Position numbers and translations under genes: made by a program. From positions 310,001 through 374,000 of the forward strand of contig NW_024881998.1 of assembly GCF_019059575.1 (NCBI RefSeq): a DNA stretch of 64,000 nucleotides, in the 5' to 3' direction. The stretch comes from Amphibalanus amphitrite (taxonomy: Eukaryota; Arthropoda; Thecostraca; Balanomorpha; Balanidae). Positions 18,159-29,900 of the stretch are shown here, piece by piece (within the stretch, counting starts at the first letter, position 1; every line of letters begins with the position of its first letter). The notes below the pieces were generated by a model. The model searched no databases, was not told the origin of the DNA, and was given only the letters and a program-made list of their open reading frames with translations.

Positions 18159-19167
18159 CAATGCAAGATTGAGTGGTCTGTTGCGGTGATCGCCATCACT
18201 AGTATTTCGCTTTCAAATTTCGTCTTCGAAAATAAGTTTTGTAGTTTGGGGCATTTGTCGTAACTAAGAATTCGTGTTAGTGAAAAGTAATGTGATATGC
18301 AAAGCCAGTGCCCCAGCGCTGCGAAGTGCGAGTCCTGGCAAATCGTCATCGTGCCTCGTCGCCAGTATTTTACGATGTGATGTGGTCTGTTATGTTGGGG
18401 ATCCGGGCTGCCTGCAACCCGAGAGCACTGAGCTTTTCCCAAGATTCTTCAATATAGCTTTTCCAAAGCCTTTCCCTCGCCGAATCGAGTTCCAGCGTCA
18501 TCTATCATCAGACTGGTGGCGCCTCTAACTGGTTTCCCAGTGAAGCCTCCGCACCAAGATGCTGGGTGCTTCGAGTTTCACCATCTCTAGCGCAAAATAA
18601 GCGACTCCAGCATTTCCTCTTAGTTGTAACGTGCCGGTTCGGTTATGTTATGTGACTGACCTTACATCAGGTGATCCGTATAAAAATTCGATTCCTATAT
18701 GTAAAATGTAAGCATCCGGAATTCTGGAGTGCGGAGGGCTACATTTCTCTGAAAAAATGCATACACAATACACATCCATAAGCTTTCCAAAAATTTGTCG
18801 ACGTTAAAAGCGCTGCGAAGTCACACTCAGACCTTGCAGATCGATATAAATAGGTTAGTGACTTGGCTTGACCTGAAGATAAGACGGAGGCCTTGTGGTT
18901 CCGTCATCGCTTTTATCCGCGGGATATTTATATCATTCTTCTGGCCGTTATCATCCTCGACCTCGGACCTGACACGCTTAGTCGCTTAGGTATCCCAGTT
19001 TCCGGGCTGGCCGTCTTCCCGCTCTCTAACCGTTAGCAGCGAGAGCCAGTGGGCAGCTCCAATAGGGGCATATCCGTCTTGGTCTGGGGTGATTGTTTTA
19101 GCGGCCCTGTCCTACTGAGAGGTGGCTCTTTCAAATTGACGGTCTCAGATCTCTCGGCTCGAAAAAC

Positions 19168-19201
19168 ATCTCTCTCTCTCTCTCTCTCCTCTCTCTCCTC
19201 T

Positions 19202-19233
<32 letters not shown>

Positions 19234-19344
19234 CTCTCCTCTCCTCTCTCTCTCTCTCTCTCTCTCTCCTCTCTCCCTCTCTCTCTCGCTCTCTTCTCTC
19301 TCCTCCCTCCTCCCCTCTTCTCTCTCTCTCCTCCCCCCTCCTCT

Positions 19345-19387
<43 letters not shown>

Positions 19388-19388
19388 C

Positions 19389-19432
<44 letters not shown>

Positions 19433-19474
19433 CTCTCTCTCTCCTCTCTCTCTCTCTCCTCTCTCTCATCTCTC

Positions 19475-19516
<42 letters not shown>

Positions 19517-19550
19517 CCTCCCCCCCTCTCCTCTACCTCTCTATCTCCCC
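19168..19550. repeat. (CT)n-rich polypyrimidine tract
   Basis: About 380 bp of nearly pure pyrimidine on this strand, made of CT runs with CCT interruptions. Open frames on both strands (Ser/Leu-rich forward, Arg/Glu-rich reverse) are artefacts of the dinucleotide repeat. Such a tract can form triplex (H-) DNA and may be collapsed or expanded in an assembly. Confidence 0.95.
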
Positions 19551-20393
19551 TCATCATGGACGAAACAGAGCGTCAGTGCATGACACCCACCTAGACTGGG
19601 GAGGTCAAGCCTCAAGGCCATTTAAAATAAAAAAAGCTGTACCTTCTTACATTCTTAGGTGTTGTTTTTATCCGCTGGGACTGAGCGTGAGCGTATGGCT
19701 ACCCATCTACGCTGGAGTACGAAAAACATCATTTCACATGTACCTTCTTATGTTTATGGCAGGATCGAATTCATTAGTTTTGATTTATTCCCTCTCATCA
19801 TTGACAGTCATTCATTCCTTCATTTTGTTTTTCATTGGAATTCATTTAATCTAAGAGAGTGTGTAACTTGTAAGTACTTCAGACACTTGGAGCTTACCTT
19901 ACTCCGTGCGAGATGATAAAAATGCTTGTTTTTACTGCATTGGGGTATAAGATTGTCGGCATTCTTATCGGCATTTCTTATTGAATTGCTTGCAGACTAG
20001 TGCGTGTAAATATATGATGCAACGTTTCGTTTAGTATGTTAACTTGGTCAAAGTCAATATAACGAAGAGGTAGGTAATCCTGCCTTATCTTCCATTTTTT
20101 TATTGACTTAGTTCCGAATGTGTGTATCTATGAATTGTTTTTCCCGAGCCAACGTTTCCTAGTGTCCCTATCTGCATGTTGCCTTATTCAATGTGTTACT
20201 GGATTCTTTGCATATTCAAACTTGTTCTTTTGTGGTTGATATTTGTATTATGTTTCCGAAGCGTTAACAACATTCTGATATTGCCTGAGTTATTGTTCGA
20301 AAAGTTTTTGTTCCCGTAAACGATTAGTAGCCGAGAAATGCATAGTATCATTCCGGAGAATTGCTTATTAAAAAAAAAAACTTACGCTAGACG

Positions 20394-20585
20394 CTTATGT
20401 ATGTATGCATGCATAGATAACATGAATCGTGTTATCATAGATTCATGTTATCTTTGATGTATGCAATGTATGTATGTGCCTATGTATGTATGCATGCATG
20501 TATGTCGACATGTATGTGTGCATGTATGCGTGCATGTATATATGCAATATGCATGCATGTGTGTATATGCATACAGGCATGCATC
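20394..20585. repeat. ATGT/ATGC microsatellite with internal hairpin
   Basis: Imperfect tetranucleotide array (ATGT, ATGC) interrupted near its start by a 13-bp inverted repeat, GATAACATGAATC and GATTCATGTTATC with an 11-nt loop, at about 20415-20451. Confidence 0.85.
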
Positions 20586-21685
20586 ACCGTATTATGCCAG
20601 CTCTCTTTATGAGTCACGACTCGCCCAGGGCAGGGGCCAATCTAACCATCGTCGAAAGTACTCACGAAGTTTAATATCAAACAAAGGATCTTCATTTCCG
20701 CATCAGGGATCGACCCCGCGATAAGGCAAAGGTCTGAAGTCTGCCTAAACTTCCATTGTTTAAACCAGTGCATGCTCAAATGGAGTGAAACGTGCTAACT
20801 GCTACTTTCCTCGATCTTGCGAATCATTGACAGCGATGATATCTGCTGTGGTACATTTGCTCGACCGCCTCGAGAGATCGATCGGATAAATTCGACAGTA
20901 TACCTACGCACGGCACACATCAAACCAATACCAAGGGAGGGGGCGGGAGGGTAGGCCGGTGGAATACCGGCGACCCAACGGTAGATAACGTCACGTCGTT
21001 ATCAAACCAATATCATTCGCATTAGCAACAGGCCCACATCGTTTATTGTTCCTTTGATTTTGAAGTTTCGTTTGCAAAAAAGAAATATTGGAGACCGTTG
21101 TTGCGTATGGCACGTGCCTCGCTCTTTTATTTGTCAACGGAATAATTTGTTGGCCTAATTTGCTCATGCTCTGATTTGCAGGTCCCCGCGGCCCATCGTC
21201 GCCCTCTTATCATCAGAATCTCCAAAGAACGTGATAACTTTCAGATTTATGCATCGCTTGGCAGCAACTCGGCCACCTAAGCGCGGCCTATCGATTTTCC
21301 ATCTGGTGTGGCCGGACAGAGCGCGCGCCCGCCGGGCATACATACATACACCGGCTCGGCCGTAATCGGCGTGCCAAAGGTCGTCCGCGCGCGGCGCCCG
21401 GCGGCGCGGGAGGGCGCGCCGATCGCCGACACACGGCGTGGTCGGGAGTCGGGACTCAGCACGCGGCCCGCCGCGCCGCGCCGCGCCGGTCGGTCAGCAG
21501 GTCCGAGCGGCGCGCCCGGCGCTGTAGCGGCCGCCAGTCCGCCGCCAGTCCGCGTGAGGGCAGCACGGGAACGCGCCGGCCGCCGCACGCGCTTTCGGCG
21601 AGAGCGGTGTGCGCTCGACGGCCCGCCGAGTGTCGGTGCAAGTGGCGCGTGGAGAGCGTTGGAGAGTGGAGACCGCACGCGCGCT

Positions 21686-21703
21686 ATGGGCGCCGCCGTG
21701 TGA
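21686..21703 (+). promoter_or_regulatory. Upstream ORF 1 (MGAAV)
   Basis: ATG GGC GCC GCC GTG TGA in the presumed leader, with G at +4. The GTGAGT at 21699-21704 overlapping its stop is also a good splice-donor match, so an alternative reading is a tiny first exon. Confidence 0.4.
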
Positions 21704-21765
21704 GTGAGAGCGAAACAAAGCGAGCACGCAGTGTGCGGGTGTGCGTGCCTGTGGGAGCGGTCGCG

Positions 21766-21837
21766 ATGGTGTCGCTCGACCAGGGAGGCGAGCAGTGTGC
21801 CGCCGGGAAACAGGAGCGCCCGCCGGGCGGCCGGTGA
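21766..21837 (+). promoter_or_regulatory. Upstream ORF 2 (23 codons)
   Basis: ATG GTG TCG CTC... to TGA, encoding MVSLDQGGEQCAAGKQERP and four more residues, with GCG before the ATG and G at +4 (good context). It is out of frame with the main ORF and ends 19 bases before the main ATG, so it could dampen translation if transcribed. Confidence 0.45.
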
Positions 21838-21856
21838 CGCCTGTGACGAGAGGGCC

Positions 21857-22070
21857 ATGCGGGCCGAGCGGGCCGAGACCGAGCCGGCCGTGGCTGCCGA
21901 GGCCGCTGGAGCCGAGAGCGAGCCGGACCCGGCCTCGGCAGAGTATGACGACTTTGCCATGCCGGTGGCCGGCAAATCACGCGTGGTGCGCGGCCGCGGC
22001 TGGCGCGGCGCCGACGGAGACTACGTGCGCTACAAGTGTTTCGACGATAACGTCGAGTATCTACCCGGAG
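21857..22070 (+). CDS. Gug: Atrophin/RERE/Grunge-like protein, first coding exon
   Basis: Start chosen at the first in-frame ATG (GGGCCATGC, G at -3); earlier in-frame starts would be GTG only. 71 codons plus one base: MRAERAETEPAVAAEAAGAE, an acidic N-terminus, then AEYDDFAMPVAGKSRVVRGR and DGDYVRYKCFDDNVEYLPG, followed by a strong gtgagt donor in phase 1. The leftover G joins AC at 63639 to make Asp, giving NVEYLPGDSVYIES, the opening of the BAH domain in Atrophin/RERE proteins. These are nuclear transcriptional co-repressors (BAH, ELM2, SANT, GATA finger, Atrophin region) that work with histone deacetylases. The domains after BAH are outside the window. Confidence 0.78.
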
Positions 22071-23123
22071 GTGAGTTGCGACCGGCCCGGGGACGGCCCG
22101 TGCCGCCCCGGCCCACCCTGTGATGACGTGCTGCTAGGAGAGGATCACACCGTCCCCGACCTCTCCCGGCCGCCCGCCGCGCCGCCGCATCTGTTACCGG
22201 CGCGTTTTGACAAAGGCCGGCCGGCGCGGAGTTCTGGGTTTTTGCGGCGGCCGGCGGTTTTTACGCGCCCGACCCCACCCATCAGCGCCGGCGGTGATTA
22301 GCCGAGCGGCGTCTGCTGCTCACCGCTCATTAGCACGTCCACTCGGGCGTAATGGACAATTCGCCGACATGCGCTCGGTTCAGTTTAGGCCGTTCATTAT
22401 GTCTCTGCGGCGACGGGCGGCACGGCGTGGGATCCCGACGCCGGATATGAGCCGCCGGCGCCGCCCGCTTGTCATCGCCGACCGACGGCCGGTCCGCCTC
22501 CCGACCCGGGTCGGCCCTCCCCCTCCCCCCCTCCCCGTCCACTGCGTGACCGGTGCCGAGATGGTGCGATAGGCCGCCAGCGTGCACCGGCAAACGGCAC
22601 GGCGACCGCGGCCGGCCGCCGGTTGCCGCTGGCGCTTTGCTCTCGCCCCACTGCGACTCCTGGGGTCGCCTCAGGACTGGGATAGGTGAACAGAAGCGCA
22701 CACAGACACACTACGGCGTCCCGGCGTCGCTTCGGTCCGATCGATGGGTCTCGGAGCGGTGACTGTGGTCGGGGGACCCCTGACTGTGTCTGGCTGTGCT
22801 CAGGGAGGGGCATTGGGTCCTTCAGGGCGGCTACACTCCTGACTGTCTTGTGCAGCGGGGAACGATCGCTTTGGCCCCCCAGTGAGACGTCTGTCATCCG
22901 GGGACCCCGGGCTGTGTCTGACTGTACTCGGGAAGGGTCATTGGGTCCTCTAAGACAGCGGCTGTTGTCAGGGAACCCTGGCTGTCCTGACTGCTGGCTC
23001 GAACGGCCGCTGCCGCCGCTGGTAATCATTTAGGATGGTAGGTTGGTTTAGGTAGGTTTAGGATGTACCTATCTTTTAGGATGGTACGGTTTTGGATGAT
23101 GTGTACCGGTTTATAAACTGGTA

Positions 23124-23356
23124 CAGCCCACCGCTAAAGTAATGTAGGGTTTTACCAATCTCAACGGTTGGCTTTGACTGGCGATTCGGAGCGATCGAAA
23201 ACAAGATGTCAATAGCTAAAGTTGCAGCTGCAAGGGTGACGATACATATACCTAAGCTACATTCAAAGTTTCATTGTAGTCTGGCTAATCGTTCCTAAGC
23301 TTCATAAGCAGAACATACCCATGACTGAAACCCCACATTACTTCTGCTGTGGACTG
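23124..23356 (+). mobile_element. MITE copy 1 (TA target, ~30-bp TIRs)
   Basis: 233 bp flanked by TA on both sides. Terminal inverted repeats begin CAGCCCACCGCTAAAGTAAT on the left and, reading inward from the right, CAGTCCACAGCAGAAGTAAT. No coding capacity. A second copy lies in the opposite orientation at 31500-31736. The TA target and size fit a Tc1/mariner-type MITE. Confidence 0.9.
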
Positions 23357-26300
23357 TACATGTTTATGTATAACTATTAACTAATAGTGTAGCTCCTGGT
23401 GCAGGTACAAGTGCTGATGCAGGTACTTATAAAGCCTGTGGGACTGACCCAGCTGGTGTTGCTGCTACTCCTGATAGCACTTCGCTGTGGAGGCGGCGCC
23501 GTGGTTGCGTCATCCTGATTAGGTCAACTATGTGGTCCACTGAAGGCGATTGTGCAGTGAAGACTGTTCAACGTTGGGACTAGTTTTACATGTTCCGAAT
23601 AGTTCGGCTCTCTGTCTCGACTTTTAATGCCTCGGTACTCCTTTATTCGATAGCCCTCACACGTGTGAGACCGGCGAGGGTCAAAGGCTCGATCCGCTCG
23701 CCTCTCGCCAGTCTGCACAGCCCGTCTGACAGCCGGGCTTATCAACTACGCAATGATCTGCAAAACTGCAGCTACTCCTGTAGAGTTAATCCATTCAAAT
23801 TCATACAGACGCCACGATTTGATTTGATCATCGGCTCATCATTGAATGGCTTTCAGCGCTATCGATTCCGGCCGGCGCCGTCCCCGTTTCCTTTGTGCTC
23901 GCAGTTCGTACAACACGGCGGCGCCGCCACACTGCGGAGCCAGCCCTCAATCGGGGTGCGATTGTTTGCGCTGATGGCTCGCCGGTGTATTTGTGTGTTT
24001 ATTCAGCGCTGTTTGCCGCCGCGAGTCAGTGCCGCTCGGCGGTGGGCCGGCCTCCTCACAGTCGCGCCGAGCTGAGACATTCTCGGCCGCTTCCTGCATC
24101 GCTGGAGAGCGGCTGTTAGCGCGCGTCGTTCCCCATCTGCCGACCGGCTCCCCCCGGCGCGGTGTCGCTCGCAGGCCACTGGGAGCTGTCGGCCGACGCG
24201 TGCGTCCCGGCTCGCCGGAGAGAGCGGCCCTCTCCCTCGGCTGGGCAGAGAGCCGCCCAGGGATGAGCGAGGGGAGCCGGCTGCGTCCGCAACGATTAGC
24301 GCTCCCCTCTGCCGCTCCGGTCGGCTGGCCGATAGTACCGGGAGACGGACGCCCGCGCCCGGCGGAACATTACATTAGCGCCGACCGCGCCACCGCCGGA
24401 CACCGCAGGCCGGTCTGCAGCCGCGGTCAGACACCGACATGGGAACGTGTCTGACAGCACAATTGGATCCGCTGATGACCTGCAGCGCCGGGGATCAGCG
24501 GCCGGCCAGATTCCTCCTCCAGCGACCGTCGGAGTGAGCTGTCCGCACGGCGGCGAGTGGACTGCCGCTGCAGCTCGTCGGACCCAGTTCGCACGCCCGC
24601 GCGCTGCCCGCCCGCCCCGCCGGCCGGTCGGTCGGCTCGGCGACTGCCGTGGGAGCGCCCCCGCGCCATTTTGTGCGCCTGGCGGCGGACGCGGCGCGCC
24701 GGGCGGTCGTCGCACCTGGCAGCGGCATAGAGTGGCGCGTGACGACGTCAGATGTCCCACCACAGCGCGCCGTCCTCGTTCATCCATGGCCAACGGGTCA
24801 CTCCATTCCGGAACTCGCCTCCAGCCGTATCCGGGGACTTTCCACAAATAAATACATCGCATTGAACCGTGTTCACGGCGTCAATGTGGCCGTTTTCCCG
24901 ATTTGCTGCCAATTTGTTGGCGTTTGTCGCTCGGCAGCGGCACCTGCCTGGTGGTCGATCTGGGCCCGCGGCGGCCGGAGACACGGTCAGTGAGAGCCCG
25001 CGCCGCTCGGCTGGAAAAACGGGCGGCCGACGCGGCGGCGGGCCCAGGGCCGTTCGGCCGTCCGGCCGGCGCGCCGCTGCGCCACGGAGGCCGCGCGCGC
25101 CGCCGAGCGGTCGTTTTTGTCCGGTGTCACGGCGCGCCGGCCGCCAGATTCCGCGGCCAGAGCTCAGCGCTTCGTGGCCGTACCCGGTGGCCGGAGGGCT
25201 TCGGAGGACAGGAAGCCAGTGGACTCGACTGTCGACACCCCGACACTGCGACCTGTCGCCTCCCGGTGACGGGAACGGCGGAGCGACGACGGACAGTCGC
25301 CCACGGGCCGAGCACGCCGCGCGGCGGGGCGTGTCGGTCGCTGGCCGAGCGCCGCTGGGGGCGTGTACGGCTGACGTGATGGGCAGTGGTCGGCAAGGGG
25401 CATTTATATGGAGGAATGCTGTGGGCGCAGAATGGAGGGCCGAGAGCGAGCCGAGCCGTGCACGCCTCTTGATGCTCTCCCAGCCAGGCCAGGCGGGGTG
25501 GGCGAACGCCCGACTGTCCGAGGGGGCCACAGTGTCATCTCAAGCGAGGTCAGGTGATGAGAGATTGGACTGTTTCTCATGTCGCGTTAAGCGCGATACC
25601 AATTTTAAATTAGGTCCTGTCCTTTGGGCAACAATCAACGTATATGGTTCTAAGGTCCGCCAAAACGGCTGTATCCACTTGAGCTAAATGGGAACGCCCA
25701 AGGAGCCGCGATAGCCGATAGGCATCGTATTTGTCAATTGTCTCTCACTGTCGTCTGCCCTGTCCTCTCTTCAGTCTTCTCACTCGTTATTTAGCGCGGC
25801 TGAACCGCTCGGGGCGGGCAGCCGGGTGGTCGTGGCATCACACGGTCGAGCTGACAGATCGCTTTGACCTCTGACCTCTAATCTCTGACGGGAGCGCCAG
25901 CAGTTAGTCTGTATGGTGTTATGTCCAACGGCTACTGGTTTAGTCGGCTGTCACCAGACGTTTTTCAGTGGCAGATTCACTCACCTTGTGTCTGCCTTTG
26001 TCTGGCGTTGTTGTTTAGGGCAGATTTCCCCACCTTTTCATCCGCGTCGGGCGTTGTTGATTGACATGTCTATCACCAGCCCAGTGGAGTCCACAATGAA
26101 GCTATCGTGATCATACACCTGGCCCCACCTATTTATTACGGCAGCGCCTGCAACTATTGCATCACAAACAGTCCAGTGTTTAGAGCCACTTATCCTGCCG
26201 AGCCCAGCCGCCACTTGCATGGATTGAATGGTGCTCGCTGTGGCAAGTCATAATCGTTGCGGGGGGGGGGGTACAGCGTCCGCACCACCGAGCATGAATA

Positions 26301-26766
26301 ATGAAAGAATTGATGTAATGATTAGAATGCTGGTCATGTCGTGGCCGGGCTCTGTATATCCTCGTTGATGTCCGTCGGGGCCGGTTACTCAGGCTTTGTC
26401 AACAGATCGGCGCTAAAGGCAGGCGGGTGACTGGCGGCTGGCGACAGCGCCGCTGTATGTACCCGTATAGGTATACTGACCGGCAGACTGGTCACTGTTG
26501 ACGTCCGGTATTCACCGACCATACGCCCGACACTGCCACCGGCCATTGTTCCTCACATCCAGACGGCATTGTGTCCGCCCCTGTATCCGCCCGCCTTCCA
26601 TCTGCGCACCCTCCTCCGCCCTCTGCCCTCCGTCCTTTCCGTCTCCGCCACACACCTCGACTCACCCTCGCCCTCGCGGTCGAGACAGGTGTCCCGAGCG
26701 CTGGACAGCTGTAGGGACAGCCTCGGCGGCGGCCGACCGCTCACGGCGCCGCCCTCCCCCTCCCTC

Positions 26767-26935
26767 CCCCTCCCTCACCGCCACCAGCCGGGCGTAGAGG
26801 TGCAAATCTGGCGCGCCTTCCCTTCCCCTCCCTGCCGCTACCAGCCTGGCGTAGAGATGCAAATCTGCCGTGCCTCCCCGTCCCGTCTCCTGTCCTCTCC
26901 AGTTTAGCGTAGAGATGCAAACCTGCCACTTGGCA
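26767..26935 (+). repeat. Three tandem ~58-bp units with an octamer-like motif
   Basis: Three units share GGCGTAGAGATGCAAATCTG-type cores at 26791-26810, 26848-26867 and 26906-26925, separated by C-rich spacer. The middle one contains a perfect POU octamer ATGCAAAT at 26857-26864; the others differ by one base each. Confidence 0.75.
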
Positions 26936-29900
26936 CGATGGGGTACTTCTAAGGCCCAGCGCGATACCTGCGTCCCTGGACAGAGTTTGCGCTGTGGTCG
27001 TGAGCTCCCCGGTGTCGTGACTCATGAGTTCATAACATGTCACGGACGTGCGATAACTTTATGAAGAGCAGAGTGTGATTGTGCGCAGCGTCACTGTGGG
27101 CGTCCGCCTGTCTTTCTGCCCGTCTGCTTACCGCCCGTCGCCCGTCTGTCCGTCCGTCTGTCGGCCGCTGCGTCAGGCGGGCGTCTGCACTTTCTCGGCC
27201 GGGAGAGTAGCATCGTTCCGTGACGGATGGGGCGGTGGGCCGCCACCCCGCCGCGCCACAGCACACAGCACAGCAGATCACACAACACAGCACAGGTCAT
27301 GGAGAGACCGCACAACACACATGGTATGTATAAGCCAATAAGACCACACAGCAATCACACTACACCATGCCACACTGGATTGCAGAACAGCACGATCGGC
27401 TGTGCTGTCATTCGTTGTGCACTAGCCACAGCCCCCTCAGCTACACTTAACCACAAAACAGAACACAACACATCCCGCCGCATCATGCTGTTAGTCATGC
27501 CACTCTTCATGTGGCGCAAGTCGCAACACGACCAGTGGACCATCTCAACACCACAGAAAGGGCCGCATTCCTCGCCCCACCCGGCCCGTGCGCCGCGGCT
27601 GCCAGCTCCGTAAGACGGCCGGCGAGCGAGAATTGGCGTGCATGCTCACCAATTACAGGTGTACTGCGAGCTACAAGTGTGATGTCGCTGTCTGATAAGA
27701 CTCGTGTTGACCCGTTTGCTGTCATTGGTCAAACGTTTGTGCACGGCTGGTGTCGCCTGTTATGGTACTTTTCTCAAACGGTGGATCGCAAACGACGATA
27801 AAAAATTGAGGTTGAGGAAAACGTCACTACTCGAGTAGGCCAATGTCATCCGTGGGACCTTTATCGATGAGCGCTGTGTGTGGCAACTGATGCGGACCAA
27901 GTGCTGCGTGCGTTGGCTCCAGGATCCCGTTTTTGTTCATTATCGCCGTCGGCTGCAGCTCCAATGGGCTCGACAGCGCGCTGCCTCGCCCGGCTCCGTC
28001 GGAGGCGTTACATCAGTGATCAGGTCATCTGGACGCGGATGTAGCTCCCGCGGCGGTCGACCCGCTGCGGCGTATGCTCTGCCACTTGCCTCGGCCTAAG
28101 GACCAACTACTCCGCCATTCGGCGTCTTAAGCTCTCATTAAGCGGCGCGCTCTCATTAAGTGGTGTTTTGAAGGGCGGCAGTTTGCTGATGGTAGCGGTA
28201 TCACGGACCGGGCGCGTGCGGTCTATACCCTGTACGGCCTTCCGTACCTCCTGCCCCCGGGGACCATTAGCTGGAGGGAGCGGTAACCCTGTCGGCGCGG
28301 CGGCCCGAGCGGGGAGCGGCCGAAGCACCCTTTGTGTCGCCGCCGCTCGATTCCGGACGGCTTAGGCCGCGCTGGGCGGCGTCGAGAGCTCAGCTCACCG
28401 CATTGGTGCAGTCGGAAAGGGAGCGTTTTTGTTGGCCAAAGTTGGCTGTCAGCTAAGTAGTTTCAATCTGTTTGTTGCACGGCTGCTGACATATGTCGGC
28501 GTGTTGGTTCTGCAGAGTTGAGTGTCTCGGGCGTGTGTCGCCGTGGCAGCGGGCTGATTGTAACACGGCGCCGCTGCCGGGCCGTCGGAGGGAGGAGGGG
28601 AGAGGAGAGGAGGGCCGCTCGCCATCTCCTCTGTTCAATAAGCCTCACCCCACACAGACAGAGCAGTGCAGTGACACGGCCTCTGAAGACGATTAGAAAA
28701 TACTTGAAAGGATGGCTCCTGGAGACAGATGTTAAAAGAAGGCAGTCTCAAAAATCCGGGTGAATTACGAGTCTTTGTAAGAGTTGAGGCGCGGCTGTTG
28801 TCGCGCGGTGGAGCCTCTCTGCTACTGCTGCGACTAATCCTGTGAGAGGAGGGAGGGTGGGCTGGAAATCGATACCTGGGATCGTCGGCTCGGTAAATAA
28901 CCCGACAAGTTACTGATGCTCAATGCTAACTTTATGAGGCCGACACTTCGCAAGGCGTAACTATTTGCTATACTGAGCGGCCACCTGCAAATGTTCATAA
29001 GAATTGTGAGGATCGGCGTACATACATAATAACTATAGTTCGTTTTTAGCGTTTTTCGTTTTTTCGTTTTATAGCGAATATTCCATGATAGGGTGATGTC
29101 GAGTCGGTTACTTTCGACCGGTGTTTGCGATCGATGGGCATCACATTATGACGGAAATCACCAAGGGTTTAATTTGCACTTTGCAGTAAAGATAAAGATT
29201 AACGTACTAATGGGGAAGACAAATCGATCACTTCAAAGCACAAATTGACTCCTGCCTGGAGACCGTCTTCTATGTAAACAGCCGCCATACGCCGACAAGT
29301 GAGTATCGCCAGCAGCCCTCCACCATGCCCACACGGCTGGGGCACCGTGCCAGCGGGCTGGCCCACTGTGGCACAGGCTCTTCGCTGCGCTCGTAAACGG
29401 CGCGCTCTGTGTCAGCGTTGCTGCTGCCGCGTCGGGGATGGACGATCTTTTGTTACCGGTGGCGATAAAAATGTGTTCGGATGGCGGCCGGATCTTCACC
29501 AGGTGGTGATCGGCTGGCCCGGTGACACGGCGAGTCCTGCCTCCACACAGGAGGTCAGACCGTGCCCCGCCGTCACCTGCAGGGATTGGGGGTGGGGTCA
29601 GAGCGTGCCATTCTGTCACCCAAGGTAGTCAAGCCGTGTCGACCGGTCTCCTGGGACCCTCGGACAGCGGCGCTGCAGACCGGTGTATCTGCGGCGAGGC
29701 CGGGCGCAGCCAACTGAGACGAGGTGGTGCTGTCAGAGCTGGCTGTCACCGGCGGTCTCTGCACCGCCGAGTGTAACTGAGATAGTGTCGGCGAGTGATG
29801 CTTGGCCAGCGGGTCGGCCGGACCACCGACAGAGCTGGAGGCACGATACGGCCGGCTACGGGGCACGGATGGACACTGAGCGCGGTCGGCGCAATGTGGG

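Larger units (their letters stand above)
18159..21299. other. Intergenic region before the Atrophin gene
   Basis: Apart from the CT tract and the ATGT/ATGC microsatellite, this AT-richer stretch has no supported gene. Composition changes sharply near 21180-21300 into the GC- and CpG-rich block that precedes the Atrophin-like exon. Confidence 0.5.
21290..21856 (+). promoter_or_regulatory. CpG-rich promoter/5' leader of the Atrophin-like gene
   Basis: The sequence becomes very GC- and CpG-rich from about 21290, immediately before the first coding exon, and the richness continues into the first part of the intron. No TATA box is evident. The segment probably includes the transcription start and the 5' leader. 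Two upstream ORFs lie in it (see separate entries). Confidence 0.45.

Noticed and set aside
19033..19594. Arg/Glu-rich (minus) and Ser/Leu-rich (plus) long frames
   Set aside because: Translations of a CT dinucleotide tract. The Arg/Glu content might recall the RERE name of the neighbouring gene, but this is coincidental.
21277..21975. 232-codon minus-strand frame opposite the Atrophin-like exon
   Set aside because: GC-rich shadow frame with Arg/Ala/Pro-rich composition and no family match; the plus strand has the conserved BAH join.
24296..25687. Several 150-270-codon frames on both strands in the GC-rich intron start
   Set aside because: Overlapping frames on both strands in CpG-rich DNA where stop codons are rare; no recognisable motif or splice support.
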